Below are positions 9,371 to 18,019 of a DNA stretch of 64,000 nucleotides, one piece after another. The stretch's first letter is position 1. The number at the start of each line of letters is the position of its first letter. Below the pieces are notes generated by a model that made no database searches, was not told the DNA's origin, and was given only the letters and a program-made list of their open reading frames with translations. This DNA comes from Robertkochia marina (GTDB lineage: Bacteria; Bacteroidota; Bacteroidia; Flavobacteriales; Flavobacteriaceae), in contig NZ_SSMC01000002.1 in the NCBI RefSeq assembly GCF_004799345.1, positions 62,001 through 126,000 of the forward strand, in the 5' to 3' direction. Both the position numbers and the translations under genes were made by a program.

Positions 9371-11008
9371 TTATAATGCCCGGGGTATTACCAGGTAGTC
9401 GCGGTCAACGCTAAATGAAGCGATGCGCTCAGGCATGGGCATCTCTTTCCATTTGGAGTTTGGGTAGATCCAGTCGCTCTCTCCATTGATAGTCACCTCA
9501 ATGGGCATATCAAAATCAGGGATCACATCGGTGTATCGGTAACGTATGATATTTTCCTTGATCTCGTATTCAAAAACGGGAGTGCGATGATCGCGCAGGT
9601 ACTGATCAAAAAAGGCAGAGAGGTCTTTTCCGGTCTTTTCAGAGAGGTAGTTTTCCACTTGCTGAGTGTTTACGGTCTGGTGCCGGAAATCGCGGTTTAA
9701 TCCACGAAGGATCTCTCTCCATAGTGCATCATCTTCTACCAGCTGTCTCAGGGTGTGCAGCATATTGGCACCCTTGAAATACATATCACCTGACCCTTCG
9801 TTGTTCACATCGTATACCCCAATGATGGGCTCGTCATTCGAAATGACACGACGGGTACCGGTCATGTAATCAGCTCCAGCTTCTTTGCCGTGATGATACT
9901 CTACGAAAAGGCATTCAGAATAGGTGGTAAAGCTTTCATGTATCCACATATCGGCGATATCGATATTGGTAATATTATTGGCAAACCACTCGTGCCCTGT
10001 TTCGTGTACGATAATGTAATCGAATTTTAAGCCCCAGCCTGACCCTGACCAGTCAGAACCGCGATATCCGTTTTCAAATCCATTTCCATAGGTTACCGAA
10101 CTCTGATGTTCCATACCCAGGTAAGGCACTTCAACCAGCTTATAACCATCTTCGTAAAACGGGTAGGGGCCGAACCAGTGTTCAAAAGCCTCTATGGTTT
10201 TGGTGGCTTGTTTGAATTGTTCTTTGGCCTTCTCTACATTATAGGCCAGCACAAAATACTTCATATCAAGTGGGCCGTCTTCACCCTCATAAACTTCCCC
10301 GAAACCTTCGTAATTCCCAATGTTGATATTCACCCCGTAATTGTTGATGGGGTTCTTAACCTCCCAGTGAAAGGTTCTTTTTTTATTGACCTTATCGTGT
10401 TCTATGCCGGTTAGTTTCCCATTAGAGATATCCACCAGGTGTTCAGGAATGGTCACACTGATCTTCATACTGTCTACTTCATCATACATATGGTCTTTAT
10501 TGGGCCACCAGACACTGGCCCCTAATCCCTGGCAGGAAGTAGCTATAAAATGGTTGCCCTCCTTATCTTTTTTCCAGGAAACCCCTCCATCCCACGGGGC
10601 ATTAACTGCTTCTCTGGGATTGCCGGAATAATACACCCTGATCGAATCTTTGGCACCCTTTTGCAATTGCCTCCCGAGTTCAACGAAGTGAGCATTTCCA
10701 TTAGAACGTACTGCTACTTCACGGCCCTTCCAGGTAACCTTGTCGATACGTAAGGGCACCTGCAGGTCTACCTGTAAAACGCTTCCCGGCTTTAAGGCGG
10801 TAAAGGCGATCAGATTACTGCCGCTTATAAATTTTTGGTCAGGAACCACTTCAATATCGAGATGGTAGTAGTTAAGGTCCCACCATTCACGCTCGGGGGT
10901 GATGCTGCCCCTGAGGGTGTCTTGTTCTGTAAATACTTTGGTTTCACCAAAGACCTGGGCTCCTCCGAGAGCGGGTATAAGTAAAAGCAGTACTAAAAGA
11001 GTTCGCAT
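9371..11008 (-). CDS. M1 family metallopeptidase (aminopeptidase-like)
   Basis: A 545-residue exported zinc peptidase; the signal peptide ends near GGAQ. The catalytic signature HETGHEW places zinc ligands at His335 and His339, with the third ligand Glu358 in WIHES at the expected 18-residue spacing. The exopeptidase loop upstream is LGMEHQSS, a variant of GAMEN. The protein is shorter than ERAP-type M1 enzymes and stops after the catalytic and a small beta domain, as in other bacteroidete M1 proteins. Expected to trim peptides in the periplasm or outside the cell. The neighbours on both sides are exported proteins, one an M28 peptidase, suggesting a protein-scavenging context. Confidence 0.92.
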   Translation of the reverse strand: MRTLLVLLLLIPALGGAQVFGETKVFTEQDTLRGSITPEREWWDLNYYHLDIEVVPDQKFISGSNLIAFTALKPGSVLQVDLQVPLRIDKVTWKGREVAVRSNGNAHFVELGRQLQKGAKDSIRVYYSGNPREAVNAPWDGGVSWKKDKEGNHFIATSCQGLGASVWWPNKDHMYDEVDSMKISVTIPEHLVDISNGKLTGIEHDKVNKKRTFHWEVKNPINNYGVNINIGNYEGFGEVYEGEDGPLDMKYFVLAYNVEKAKEQFKQATKTIEAFEHWFGPYPFYEDGYKLVEVPYLGMEHQSSVTYGNGFENGYRGSDWSGSGWGLKFDYIIVHETGHEWFANNITNIDIADMWIHESFTTYSECLFVEYHHGKEAGADYMTGTRRVISNDEPIIGVYDVNNEGSGDMYFKGANMLHTLRQLVEDDALWREILRGLNRDFRHQTVNTQQVENYLSEKTGKDLSAFFDQYLRDHRTPVFEYEIKENIIRYRYTDVIPDFDMPIEVTINGESDWIYPNSKWKEMPMPERIASFSVDRDYLVIPRAL

Positions 11009-11228
11009 GGGATCTAGTTTTATAGGGTAAAAATATCATAATCTTTTAAAACAGAATCCATACTGTTATGTAGAGCATATTTTACGGGTATAAACAGGTT
11101 GTATCGGTGGGGAATTACCATCCTTGAAATTGTTGACACTACTCGTATTCCAAAGAGACTTTTTTCTGAAGATAATCCGGTTGCTGTTGGTGCAGGGAGG
11201 TTAGGTTTGAGTAACCGGGTATAAATAA

Positions 11229-11271
11229 AAAAGCTCCCGTAAACTTCATTTGTTAGCTTACGGGAGCTGAT
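11229..11271 (-). terminator. Intrinsic terminator downstream of the M28 peptidase gene
   Basis: An 11 bp stem (11232-11242 with 11258-11268, AGCTCCCGTAA/TTACGGGAGCT) is followed on the minus strand by TTTTTTATTTAT. It lies in the 285-base gap between the M1 and M28 peptidase genes and ends the M28 transcript. The rest of the gap shows no gene. Confidence 0.8.
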
Positions 11272-11293
11272 ATAAAATATTGTATGGAGTGGG

Positions 11294-12631
11294 TTAATTC
11301 CTTATAACTCCCGAGGGGAAGGTAACCACACTTTCGTTGCCTTCTTCATCTACTGCAGCCACTCCGAAGAAAAAGTTGTCGATCACAATACCTTTAAGGG
11401 TATATTCAGTTACATCACCCACATAACGACTGTGATCCCAGGTAGGGCTGGTGGTTTCTCTCCAATAGATCTTATAGCCTGCTGCTCCATCAACCTTGTC
11501 CCAGGTAAATCTCGCAGAGGGTTCAACCATTCCACCGATCTTCACATTTTCCGGGGCCGGGGGTGCCCAGGCCATGGAGGCCAGATTAATGGCGTTTACC
11601 GCGGTTAGTTTGGCGGCATAATCAAAATTGACATGTTTAACCACATCCCCGTATTCGATGCCGTCTTCCGTTCTCAGGTCCTGATGCTGTTGGGTGTAAT
11701 TCTCATGAGCTTCCATGATCCTGATCCCGGCATACCCAAGGTCGTTAAACGGACGGTGGTGTCCGCCTCTGGCAAAACGATCCAGGCGGTACACCATGAT
11801 GGGGTTCATTTCAGGCATATAAGTACTGGTGGTGTTATGAACGTACCTGGCCAATTGCCTGCTGATTCCGTCAACCTCTCCGCCATAAAAACGTCGTGCT
11901 CTGCGTTGACGCTCAGTTTCAGTGGGAGGGGTGGGCTCTGAAAAGATTCGGAAATCACGGTTGCTGATCACCCCGTCAACCCCTTTGATATTCCCGATCA
12001 TATCGTTGTTAAGGATCCCGATAATATTCCAGTTGTTCTCTTTGGCATGAGCTGCAAGGCCTTTTCCTCCCCATAGCCCCTGTTCTTCTCCTGAAAGTCC
12101 GACAAAAATAATACTGTGTTCAAAGTCGTAGTCTTTCAGCACCCGAGCCGCTTCAAGAGTACCCGCCATTCCGCTTGCATTGTCGTTGGCGCCCGGAGCG
12201 TCGGAGGTATTGTCATTGGGGTCTGAAACTCTGGAGTCAATATCACCGCTCATGATGATGTAACTATTGGGGTATTTGGTTCCTCTTTTTACAGCTACAA
12301 CATTCACTACCCAGACATCTTCAAAGATCCGGTCGCCGGCACCTTTCTCAACAAAATTTTTCTGGTAAGAAACCTCGAGACAATTGTCGCAGCTCTCGGA
12401 TATTCTTTCAAATTCAGCCTTGATCCATCGTCTTGCAGCGCCGATTCCCCTGGTTTCAGAAACCGTATCACTCAGGGTATGGCGGGTACCGAAATTAGCC
12501 AGGATACGTACATCGTGTTCAATGCGCTCTGACGACACGTTGTCGATGATCTCATAGATCTTAGGATTGGTCTGTGCAAACATGCAGAAGGAAAACAGAC
12601 CGGTAAATGCTAGTAGTATGTAAGTTTTCAT
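11294..12631 (-). CDS. M28 family zinc peptidase with C-terminal fibronectin III domain
   Basis: I take ATG 12631, giving 445 residues with a good signal peptide (ending FCMFAQ); the longer frame to 12757 would overlap the neighbouring gene and lacks a signal at its start. The M28 di-zinc core is visible in order: SGDIDSR, the aspartate in GANDNASG, the Glu-Glu pair in SGEEQGLWG, the aspartate in NNDMIGN and a late histidine in GGHHRPFND. Residues about 355-445 form an FN3 domain (PAPENVKIGG to SGVIRN). Likely a secreted aminopeptidase or carboxypeptidase acting on oligopeptides. Confidence 0.92.
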   Translation of the reverse strand: MKTYILLAFTGLFSFCMFAQTNPKIYEIIDNVSSERIEHDVRILANFGTRHTLSDTVSETRGIGAARRWIKAEFERISESCDNCLEVSYQKNFVEKGAGDRIFEDVWVVNVVAVKRGTKYPNSYIIMSGDIDSRVSDPNDNTSDAPGANDNASGMAGTLEAARVLKDYDFEHSIIFVGLSGEEQGLWGGKGLAAHAKENNWNIIGILNNDMIGNIKGVDGVISNRDFRIFSEPTPPTETERQRRARRFYGGEVDGISRQLARYVHNTTSTYMPEMNPIMVYRLDRFARGGHHRPFNDLGYAGIRIMEAHENYTQQHQDLRTEDGIEYGDVVKHVNFDYAAKLTAVNAINLASMAWAPPAPENVKIGGMVEPSARFTWDKVDGAAGYKIYWRETTSPTWDHSRYVGDVTEYTLKGIVIDNFFFGVAAVDEEGNESVVTFPSGVIRN

Positions 12632-12701
12632 GGTAAAATTTTTCCTAAAAATAGGAATTACCCCAGAAATAACCTCAAAACAAATAGCTGTTAACCCCTT
12701 T

Positions 12702-14912
12702 TTAAGATTCCAGGAATTGTGCCAAAAGCGGACGAACCCGTTCGGGGGTGTGCACAAAGAACCGGGCCTTGGTTTTTTTGTAACCTACTTTTACCGTGAA
12801 AGCCTCTGAAGGCATTTCTTCAAACATATATTCATCGGTCCAGTCATCACCCACTGCAAACAAAAAGTCGTATTCTTTTTCGTTTAATAGCCTTGACAGG
12901 GCTCTTCCTTTATTGACATTACTGCTTTTGATCTCTATGACCTTGTTTCCTTTTAAAACACTGAGTTCATTATTAGAGATCAGGCTGGTCAATACAGTAT
13001 TGAGTTCCATGACTCGTATCTGTGCCAATTCAGGGTCTGCTTTTCGGTAATGCCAGGCCAGGGAGTATTTTTTTTCCTCGATAAAGGTTCCCGGGGTGCG
13101 GTCAACAAAGGTTTCCAGGATGGGACGTATATTTTCCATCCAATTAACGCGTAGTCGTTCTAAAGAGACCCATCCATCTTCTTTGGTGTGCAGCCATACC
13201 CCGTGGTCGGTGATCATTTTAAACTCGTATTTCCCGAACCACTTTTCGAGGGTTTCCCGATCACGGCCGCTGATAATGACCATATCATTGCCGGGAATCT
13301 CATTGAGTTGCTTCAGTAAACCAATTAGTGCTTCATCAGGCCTGGCATCTTCCGGATTGTCTCTGAATCCGGTAAGGGTGCCATCGTAATCAAGCATCAT
13401 CAGCGAACTTTTTGCCTTTTTAAACTTGTTCATCATGTTTTCACGGATATCCTGGTTCATGTGGGAAGCTACAATAACCTGTCCCAGGTTTTGGGTAGCC
13501 TTAAGTGCCTTGAAAAATTCGGCCGCCCATTTGTCAATACTGTAACGCCTGAGCCTTTTCTGTAACATTGTGTTACGCTTTTTTTGCTCTTTTACAGGCA
13601 TCTCCAGGGCTTGTTTCAGCGTATCGGCCATGGCCTCAAAGTTGTTCGGATTAATAAGCAGGGCTTCATTCATTTCCTTTGCGGCTCCGGCCATCTCGCT
13701 GAGTATAAGCACCCCGTCTTTTTTAACACGGGTGGCAATATATTCTTTGGCAACAAGGTTCATCCCATCTCGTACCGGGGTGATCAGTGCTACATCGGCA
13801 GAGGTGTACAGGTCAATAAGATTGTCAAAGGGCAGGGAACGGTAAAAATACCAGATAGGGGTCCAGCTTACCGTGGCAAACTGACCGTTAATACGCCCTA
13901 CCAGTTCATCAGTTTCTTTTTTCAACAACTGGTACTGGGGTACGTTCGACCTGGATGGTACCGCCAACATGACCAGGCGCACTTTTTGTTTGAATTCCGG
14001 GTACTTATTTAAGAAATATTCGAAGGCACGAATACGATTAGGGATCCCCTTGGTATAATCCATTCGATCTATAGACAGGATGAGTTTCGCCTCCTTGTCT
14101 TTCATAAAGTGATCGTCAATGCGCTGTTGCAGATCGGAACGTTCAGCAGGTAACCTGTCCATATTTTCTTTAGCTGCCTTATGGAATTTGTTGTAGTCGA
14201 TTCCCATGGGAAAAGAGTCTACCTTAACGACACGATCTTTGTAAATGATCTCATTAAAATTCACGTCGAGACGTAAGATCCTTTTGATAGAACTTAGAAA
14301 ATGACGTTCATAGTCATAGGTATGGAACCCTAAGAGGTCGGCCCCTAACATACCGGTTAACACTTCTTCACGCCAGGGGAAGGTTCTGAAGATCTCATAG
14401 GAAGGGAAGGGGATATGAAGAAAGAATCCAATCGAAATATCAGGCATGGATTCGCGAATGAGTCCGGGCAATAGCAGTAACTGATAATCGTGAACCCAGA
14501 TGGTATCGCCTTTTTCAGCGTGTTTGAGTACGACCTCTGCAAATTTCTTATTCACCGTGACATAAGAATCCCAATAATCCTTTTCGAATTCTGTGTACTC
14601 CATAAAATAATGGAATAGCGGCCACAGGGTTCGGTTACTGAAGCCAAAGTAGTAATGTTCAAGGTCTTCCTGGGTGAGGGGTACGGTGGCACATTTCTCC
14701 TTTTTTACTTCTTGCTCAACCTTTTTTTTGAGGGATTCATCGAGTTCTTCCTCGGTAAGTCCGGACCACCCGATCCAGATCCCGTCGCCTTCAGAATGCA
14801 CAGATTTCATCCCTGTGGCCAGCCCGCCTACACTGGGGGTGATTTCCAGGTTGTCATTTTCGATCTTTACTTGTAAGGGAAGCCGGTTGGAAACGATGAT
14901 GGTTTTACTCAT
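12702..14912 (-). CDS. Bifunctional trehalose-6-phosphate synthase / trehalose-phosphatase
   Basis: A 736-residue fusion making trehalose from UDP-glucose and glucose-6-phosphate and then removing the phosphate. The N-terminal GT20 domain (about 1-465) begins MSKTIIVSNRLPLQ and includes HDYQLLLLPG, the MDYTKGIP basic-site segment and GMNLVAKEY. The C-terminal HAD phosphatase domain (about 500-736) has the nucleophile motif LDYDGTLTGF, IISGRD and GDDWTDEYMF. I chose ATG 14912 because the frame upstream (to 14951) adds a non-family N-terminus. It is divergent from a GH15 gene with 73 bases between them, a pairing that could balance synthesis and breakdown of trehalose or a related glucoside. 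Confidence 0.95.
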   Translation of the reverse strand: MSKTIIVSNRLPLQVKIENDNLEITPSVGGLATGMKSVHSEGDGIWIGWSGLTEEELDESLKKKVEQEVKKEKCATVPLTQEDLEHYYFGFSNRTLWPLFHYFMEYTEFEKDYWDSYVTVNKKFAEVVLKHAEKGDTIWVHDYQLLLLPGLIRESMPDISIGFFLHIPFPSYEIFRTFPWREEVLTGMLGADLLGFHTYDYERHFLSSIKRILRLDVNFNEIIYKDRVVKVDSFPMGIDYNKFHKAAKENMDRLPAERSDLQQRIDDHFMKDKEAKLILSIDRMDYTKGIPNRIRAFEYFLNKYPEFKQKVRLVMLAVPSRSNVPQYQLLKKETDELVGRINGQFATVSWTPIWYFYRSLPFDNLIDLYTSADVALITPVRDGMNLVAKEYIATRVKKDGVLILSEMAGAAKEMNEALLINPNNFEAMADTLKQALEMPVKEQKKRNTMLQKRLRRYSIDKWAAEFFKALKATQNLGQVIVASHMNQDIRENMMNKFKKAKSSLMMLDYDGTLTGFRDNPEDARPDEALIGLLKQLNEIPGNDMVIISGRDRETLEKWFGKYEFKMITDHGVWLHTKEDGWVSLERLRVNWMENIRPILETFVDRTPGTFIEEKKYSLAWHYRKADPELAQIRVMELNTVLTSLISNNELSVLKGNKVIEIKSSNVNKGRALSRLLNEKEYDFLFAVGDDWTDEYMFEEMPSEAFTVKVGYKKTKARFFVHTPERVRPLLAQFLES

Positions 14913-14985
14913 AATATGATATAAACTACCTTTTTTTCGTAATTTAATCATTTATTGATGTTTACAGGAAATTTAATAAGAATTA

Positions 14986-16791
14986 ATGGACAATCTCGAC
15001 TACGGAATTATAGGGAATTGCAGAAGCGCAGCATTGGTATACCGTGATGGATCTATTCATTGGGCCTGTCTGCCGGAGTTTGATTCACCCTCGGTATTTG
15101 CAAAAATACTGGATAAGGATATTGGTGGTTCTTTCGGATTTAAAGTCTCAGATAGCTATAAGATCACCCAGGAATATATCAGAAATACGAATATTTTGGT
15201 CACCCGTTTCTTTAACGGAAAAGACAGCTTTGAGGTGCGTGATTTTATGCCCCGCTATAAAAACGAAAAGGGAGGGCATCATTCTCCTCCTGATATTATC
15301 AGGTACATAAAGCACCTGAGCGGAAAGCCTAAGTTCAGGGTTCAATACGATCCGCGACTTGAATACGCCATGGGAACCACTTCTACCTATGTCAAGAATG
15401 AATTTATTGTGAGCCTGACTGATAAGGAGAAGTATGATACCCTGTTTCTATATACCAATTTTGATAAGCAGAAGGTGGTGAACGGGGAGGAGATCATCCT
15501 GCATTCAGATGGATATTTTACCATTGGATACAATGAGAAGATCTTTACGCAATCTACGGAAAAAGCGCATCTGGAGCTTTCCAGAACCATGGTGTACTGG
15601 CTCAACTGGTCTGAACGTACCCCTAATTATGACAAATACAACGACTACATTTCCAGAAGTGCACTCACCCTGAAAATGCTCAGTTACGATAAGTCAGGCG
15701 CGGTGCTGGCCGCAGCCACGACCTCCCTGCCGGAAACCATTGGAGAGGTCAGAAACTGGGATTATCGTTTCTGCTGGATACGCGATGCCTCTATGGTGAT
15801 CAAGGTAGTATCTGAGCTCGGTCATAAAAATGTAGCCCGGCGATACCTGCAATTCATCATCGACCTGATCCCTGAAAAGGATGAAAAGTTACAGATCATG
15901 TACGGGATCAATAAAGAAAAAATACTTACCGAAGAAACCCTGGATCATCTCCAGGGCTACGAAGGTTCATCCCCGGTGAGGATCGGTAATGCCGCTTATG
16001 AACAACGGCAGAATGATATCTACGGAATTCTGATGGATGTGATCTATGAACAGGTGATAAAATTCAAGAACGATATTGAAAATGCTGAGGAGCTATGGTC
16101 TATTACCAAGGGTATTGTATGGGTGGTTAACAAACACTGGCGGGAGCCCGACAAGGGTATCTGGGAGTTTCGGACAGAAGAACGCCACTTTACCTTTTCA
16201 AAGGTCCTGTGCTGGGTTGCGGTTGATAAGGCTCTGAAGGTGGCCGATATGGCCGGAAAATACAGAAGAAGAGGGCGCTGGCTGCAATTGGCAGAAACTA
16301 TAAAAAAGGATATCCTTGATAATGCCTGGAATGAAAAGATTGGGGCATTTACCCAAAGTTACGGGTCTGAAGACCTGGATGCCTCTGTGTTACTTATGGA
16401 GCCCTATGGGTTTATTGATGCCCGGGACCCTAAATACGTGAGTACCGTTCATGCTATTGAAAAGGAATTGAGTAACGACGGACTCTTATATCGCTATAAG
16501 AATAAGGATGATTTCGGACTGCCTTCTTCCTCGTTTACGATCTGTACATTCTGGTTCATCAATGCCCTGAATAAGATCGGAGAGACAGAACGCGCTGTAG
16601 AATATTTTGAAAGGCTGCTTTCTTACAGCAATCATTTGGGGCTGTTCAGTGAAGATATCGATTTTAAAACCAAACGCCTGTTGGGTAATTTTCCACAGGC
16701 CTATTCTCACCTGGCCCTGATAGAGACGGCTGTAAACCTGAACAATTCTATTACCCAGCAAGAGAAGATGATGGAAAAAATGAATCCGTAA
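14986..16791 (+). CDS. GH15 family glycoside hydrolase (glucoamylase/trehalase-like)
   Basis: A 601-residue cytosolic-looking protein (no signal peptide). It starts DYGIIGNCRSAALVYRDGS, the usual N-terminal beta domain of bacterial GH15 enzymes, and enters the (alpha/alpha)6 barrel at GEVRNWDYRFCWIRDASM, the substrate-binding signature. The later segments GIWEFR and PSSSFTICTFWFINAL match barrel regions that carry the catalytic acids. GH15 members of this type include trehalases as well as glucoamylases; divergence from the trehalose synthase/phosphatase gene makes trehalose or trehalose-phosphate handling the best guess, but the substrate is not shown by the sequence. Confidence 0.9.
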   Translation: MDNLDYGIIGNCRSAALVYRDGSIHWACLPEFDSPSVFAKILDKDIGGSFGFKVSDSYKITQEYIRNTNILVTRFFNGKDSFEVRDFMPRYKNEKGGHHSPPDIIRYIKHLSGKPKFRVQYDPRLEYAMGTTSTYVKNEFIVSLTDKEKYDTLFLYTNFDKQKVVNGEEIILHSDGYFTIGYNEKIFTQSTEKAHLELSRTMVYWLNWSERTPNYDKYNDYISRSALTLKMLSYDKSGAVLAAATTSLPETIGEVRNWDYRFCWIRDASMVIKVVSELGHKNVARRYLQFIIDLIPEKDEKLQIMYGINKEKILTEETLDHLQGYEGSSPVRIGNAAYEQRQNDIYGILMDVIYEQVIKFKNDIENAEELWSITKGIVWVVNKHWREPDKGIWEFRTEERHFTFSKVLCWVAVDKALKVADMAGKYRRRGRWLQLAETIKKDILDNAWNEKIGAFTQSYGSEDLDASVLLMEPYGFIDARDPKYVSTVHAIEKELSNDGLLYRYKNKDDFGLPSSSFTICTFWFINALNKIGETERAVEYFERLLSYSNHLGLFSEDIDFKTKRLLGNFPQAYSHLALIETAVNLNNSITQQEKMMEKMNP

Positions 16792-16796
16792 AGCAA

Positions 16797-16834
16797 GGAA
16801 AGGAAGCTGCTTTAAAAAGCAGACTTCCCTTCCA
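16797..16834. terminator. Hairpin between convergent genes, possible terminator
   Basis: GGAAGCTGCTTT and AAAGCAGACTTCC form a long, slightly bulged hairpin between the end of the GH15 gene and the end of the converging lipoprotein gene. No strong T-run follows on either strand, so the terminator role is uncertain. Confidence 0.4.
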
Positions 16835-16856
16835 TATTAACCAACCACGATCAATT

Positions 16857-17465
16857 TTATAGTCCTGTAAGACGCCCGGAAAAAGCAAAGGCGGCATTCT
16901 GTGCTCCAACATTAAGCCCTTGTCGCAGCTGGGTGCTGAATTCTCCCTGGGCATTGCTGTAAGATCCGGTACCATGGGTTACTTCGAGTACCAGAAGATC
17001 TGCATCATGGATCGAATTGCCATCAGCATCAGTGATGTCGTTAGGAGACTGGTTTACCCCGTTTACTACCGGTTCAGGTATGAAACTGTCTGCTGCCTGT
17101 GATAATGTGATCTGATCGCCGTTGCTGTCCTGTATGACCACTTCCAGGTCATAGGCATTAAATGAATTTGGTTGGCCGCAGTAGGTCAGGGTAATCGAAT
17201 AATCACCAAAAGTACCGTTGGAACCTTCACCACTGTGCTGGTAAAAGTAGTTCCCATCTCCGCAAGTCGAGGAGTCTGTATAAGTATCCAGAGATACGGC
17301 AAAATTAAGACTCACCGAAGTGACTTCTGATGTGGGGGTGGCTACCCTTGGATTCGGAGTTTGAGGATCATCTGCTACAATAGCATCGTCGTCGTTACTA
17401 CAGGACAAAACCAGTCCTGTACAAAGTAATACCGTAAACAGGTATTTTACATTAATTGTTTTCAT
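16857..17465 (-). CDS. Hypothetical lipoprotein (202 aa)
   Basis: I do not recognise the family. The protein has a lipoprotein signal with lipobox LVLSC followed by the SNDDD acidic run typical of surface-exported Bacteroidota lipoproteins. The mature part is rich in Ser, Thr, Asn and Asp with several predicted beta strands and two cysteines (STCGDGN and LTYCGQP) that could form a disulfide. It stands alone between the GH15 gene and a 554-base non-coding region. Surface display is inferred from the acidic residues after the cysteine. Confidence 0.75.
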   Translation of the reverse strand: MKTINVKYLFTVLLCTGLVLSCSNDDDAIVADDPQTPNPRVATPTSEVTSVSLNFAVSLDTYTDSSTCGDGNYFYQHSGEGSNGTFGDYSITLTYCGQPNSFNAYDLEVVIQDSNGDQITLSQAADSFIPEPVVNGVNQSPNDITDADGNSIHDADLLVLEVTHGTGSYSNAQGEFSTQLRQGLNVGAQNAAFAFSGRLTGL

Positions 17466-18019
17466 GATTGAGTGTTTTTTGATTAATGAATGTTTTTGAT
17501 CGTTTTCTTGATCATATCGAAGGTCCTAAAAACCATGATGCACTTCATAGTAATTATGTGAGAAAATCATGCAAAAAAAGGTTGCACCTATGTTGCAGCC
17601 TGTACTTATGTTGTATGAAGGCTGGCGGAGGATATTTTTAACTATGCAAAGGAAGATTGCCAGGCTTTGCAAAAGCAAACCTACCGCTGACGGATTTTAA
17701 TTTTGGACCCAAGGTAGCCCGTGCTGTCAGTTCGAGTGCCACGCCGTAAGCGTGGTGTATCGAGAACAATTCGGCCCTAAAAGCCTCTCGATACGATCCC
17801 GCTCTGCGGTATCACTCGAGGTGACGCCTGCGATTCAATCCGTCATCATCCTCCACAAGAAATAAAATTTCAGTGGTCTCGCGAAGACGAATCATTTATT
17901 ATTTGTATTGGATACCTTTTAAATTTTTTTACTCCTTAGCTCCTTAGCTCCCTTGCTTCTTTGCCACATATCATTATAGTAATCCACTAGAAATACCAAT
18001 CTTGAAAATTGTGCGATGA
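17466..18019. other. Non-coding gap with palindromic repeat pair
   Basis: No credible gene is seen here. The right part holds two inverted copies of a flavobacterial palindromic repeat (entry 17726-17826) and a short tandem CTCCTTAG run near 17934-17960 just before the end of the regulator gene. Confidence 0.7.
17726..17826. repeat. Two inverted copies of a flavobacterial REP-like palindrome
   Basis: The first copy (17726-17767) reads GTCAGTTCGAGTGCCACGCC...GGTGTATCGAGAAC. The second (17786-17826) is its approximate reverse complement, TCTCGATAC...ATCACTCGAGGTGACG. Each has a small internal GC-rich inverted repeat at its centre (ACGCCGTAAGCGT in the first). A third copy is at 30882-30924. 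Dispersed REP-like intergenic elements of this general form are common in flavobacterial genomes. Confidence 0.75.

Noticed and set aside
12632-12757. Longer N-terminus for the M28 peptidase
   Set aside because: It would overlap the trehalose gene and place the clear signal peptide 42 residues inside the protein.
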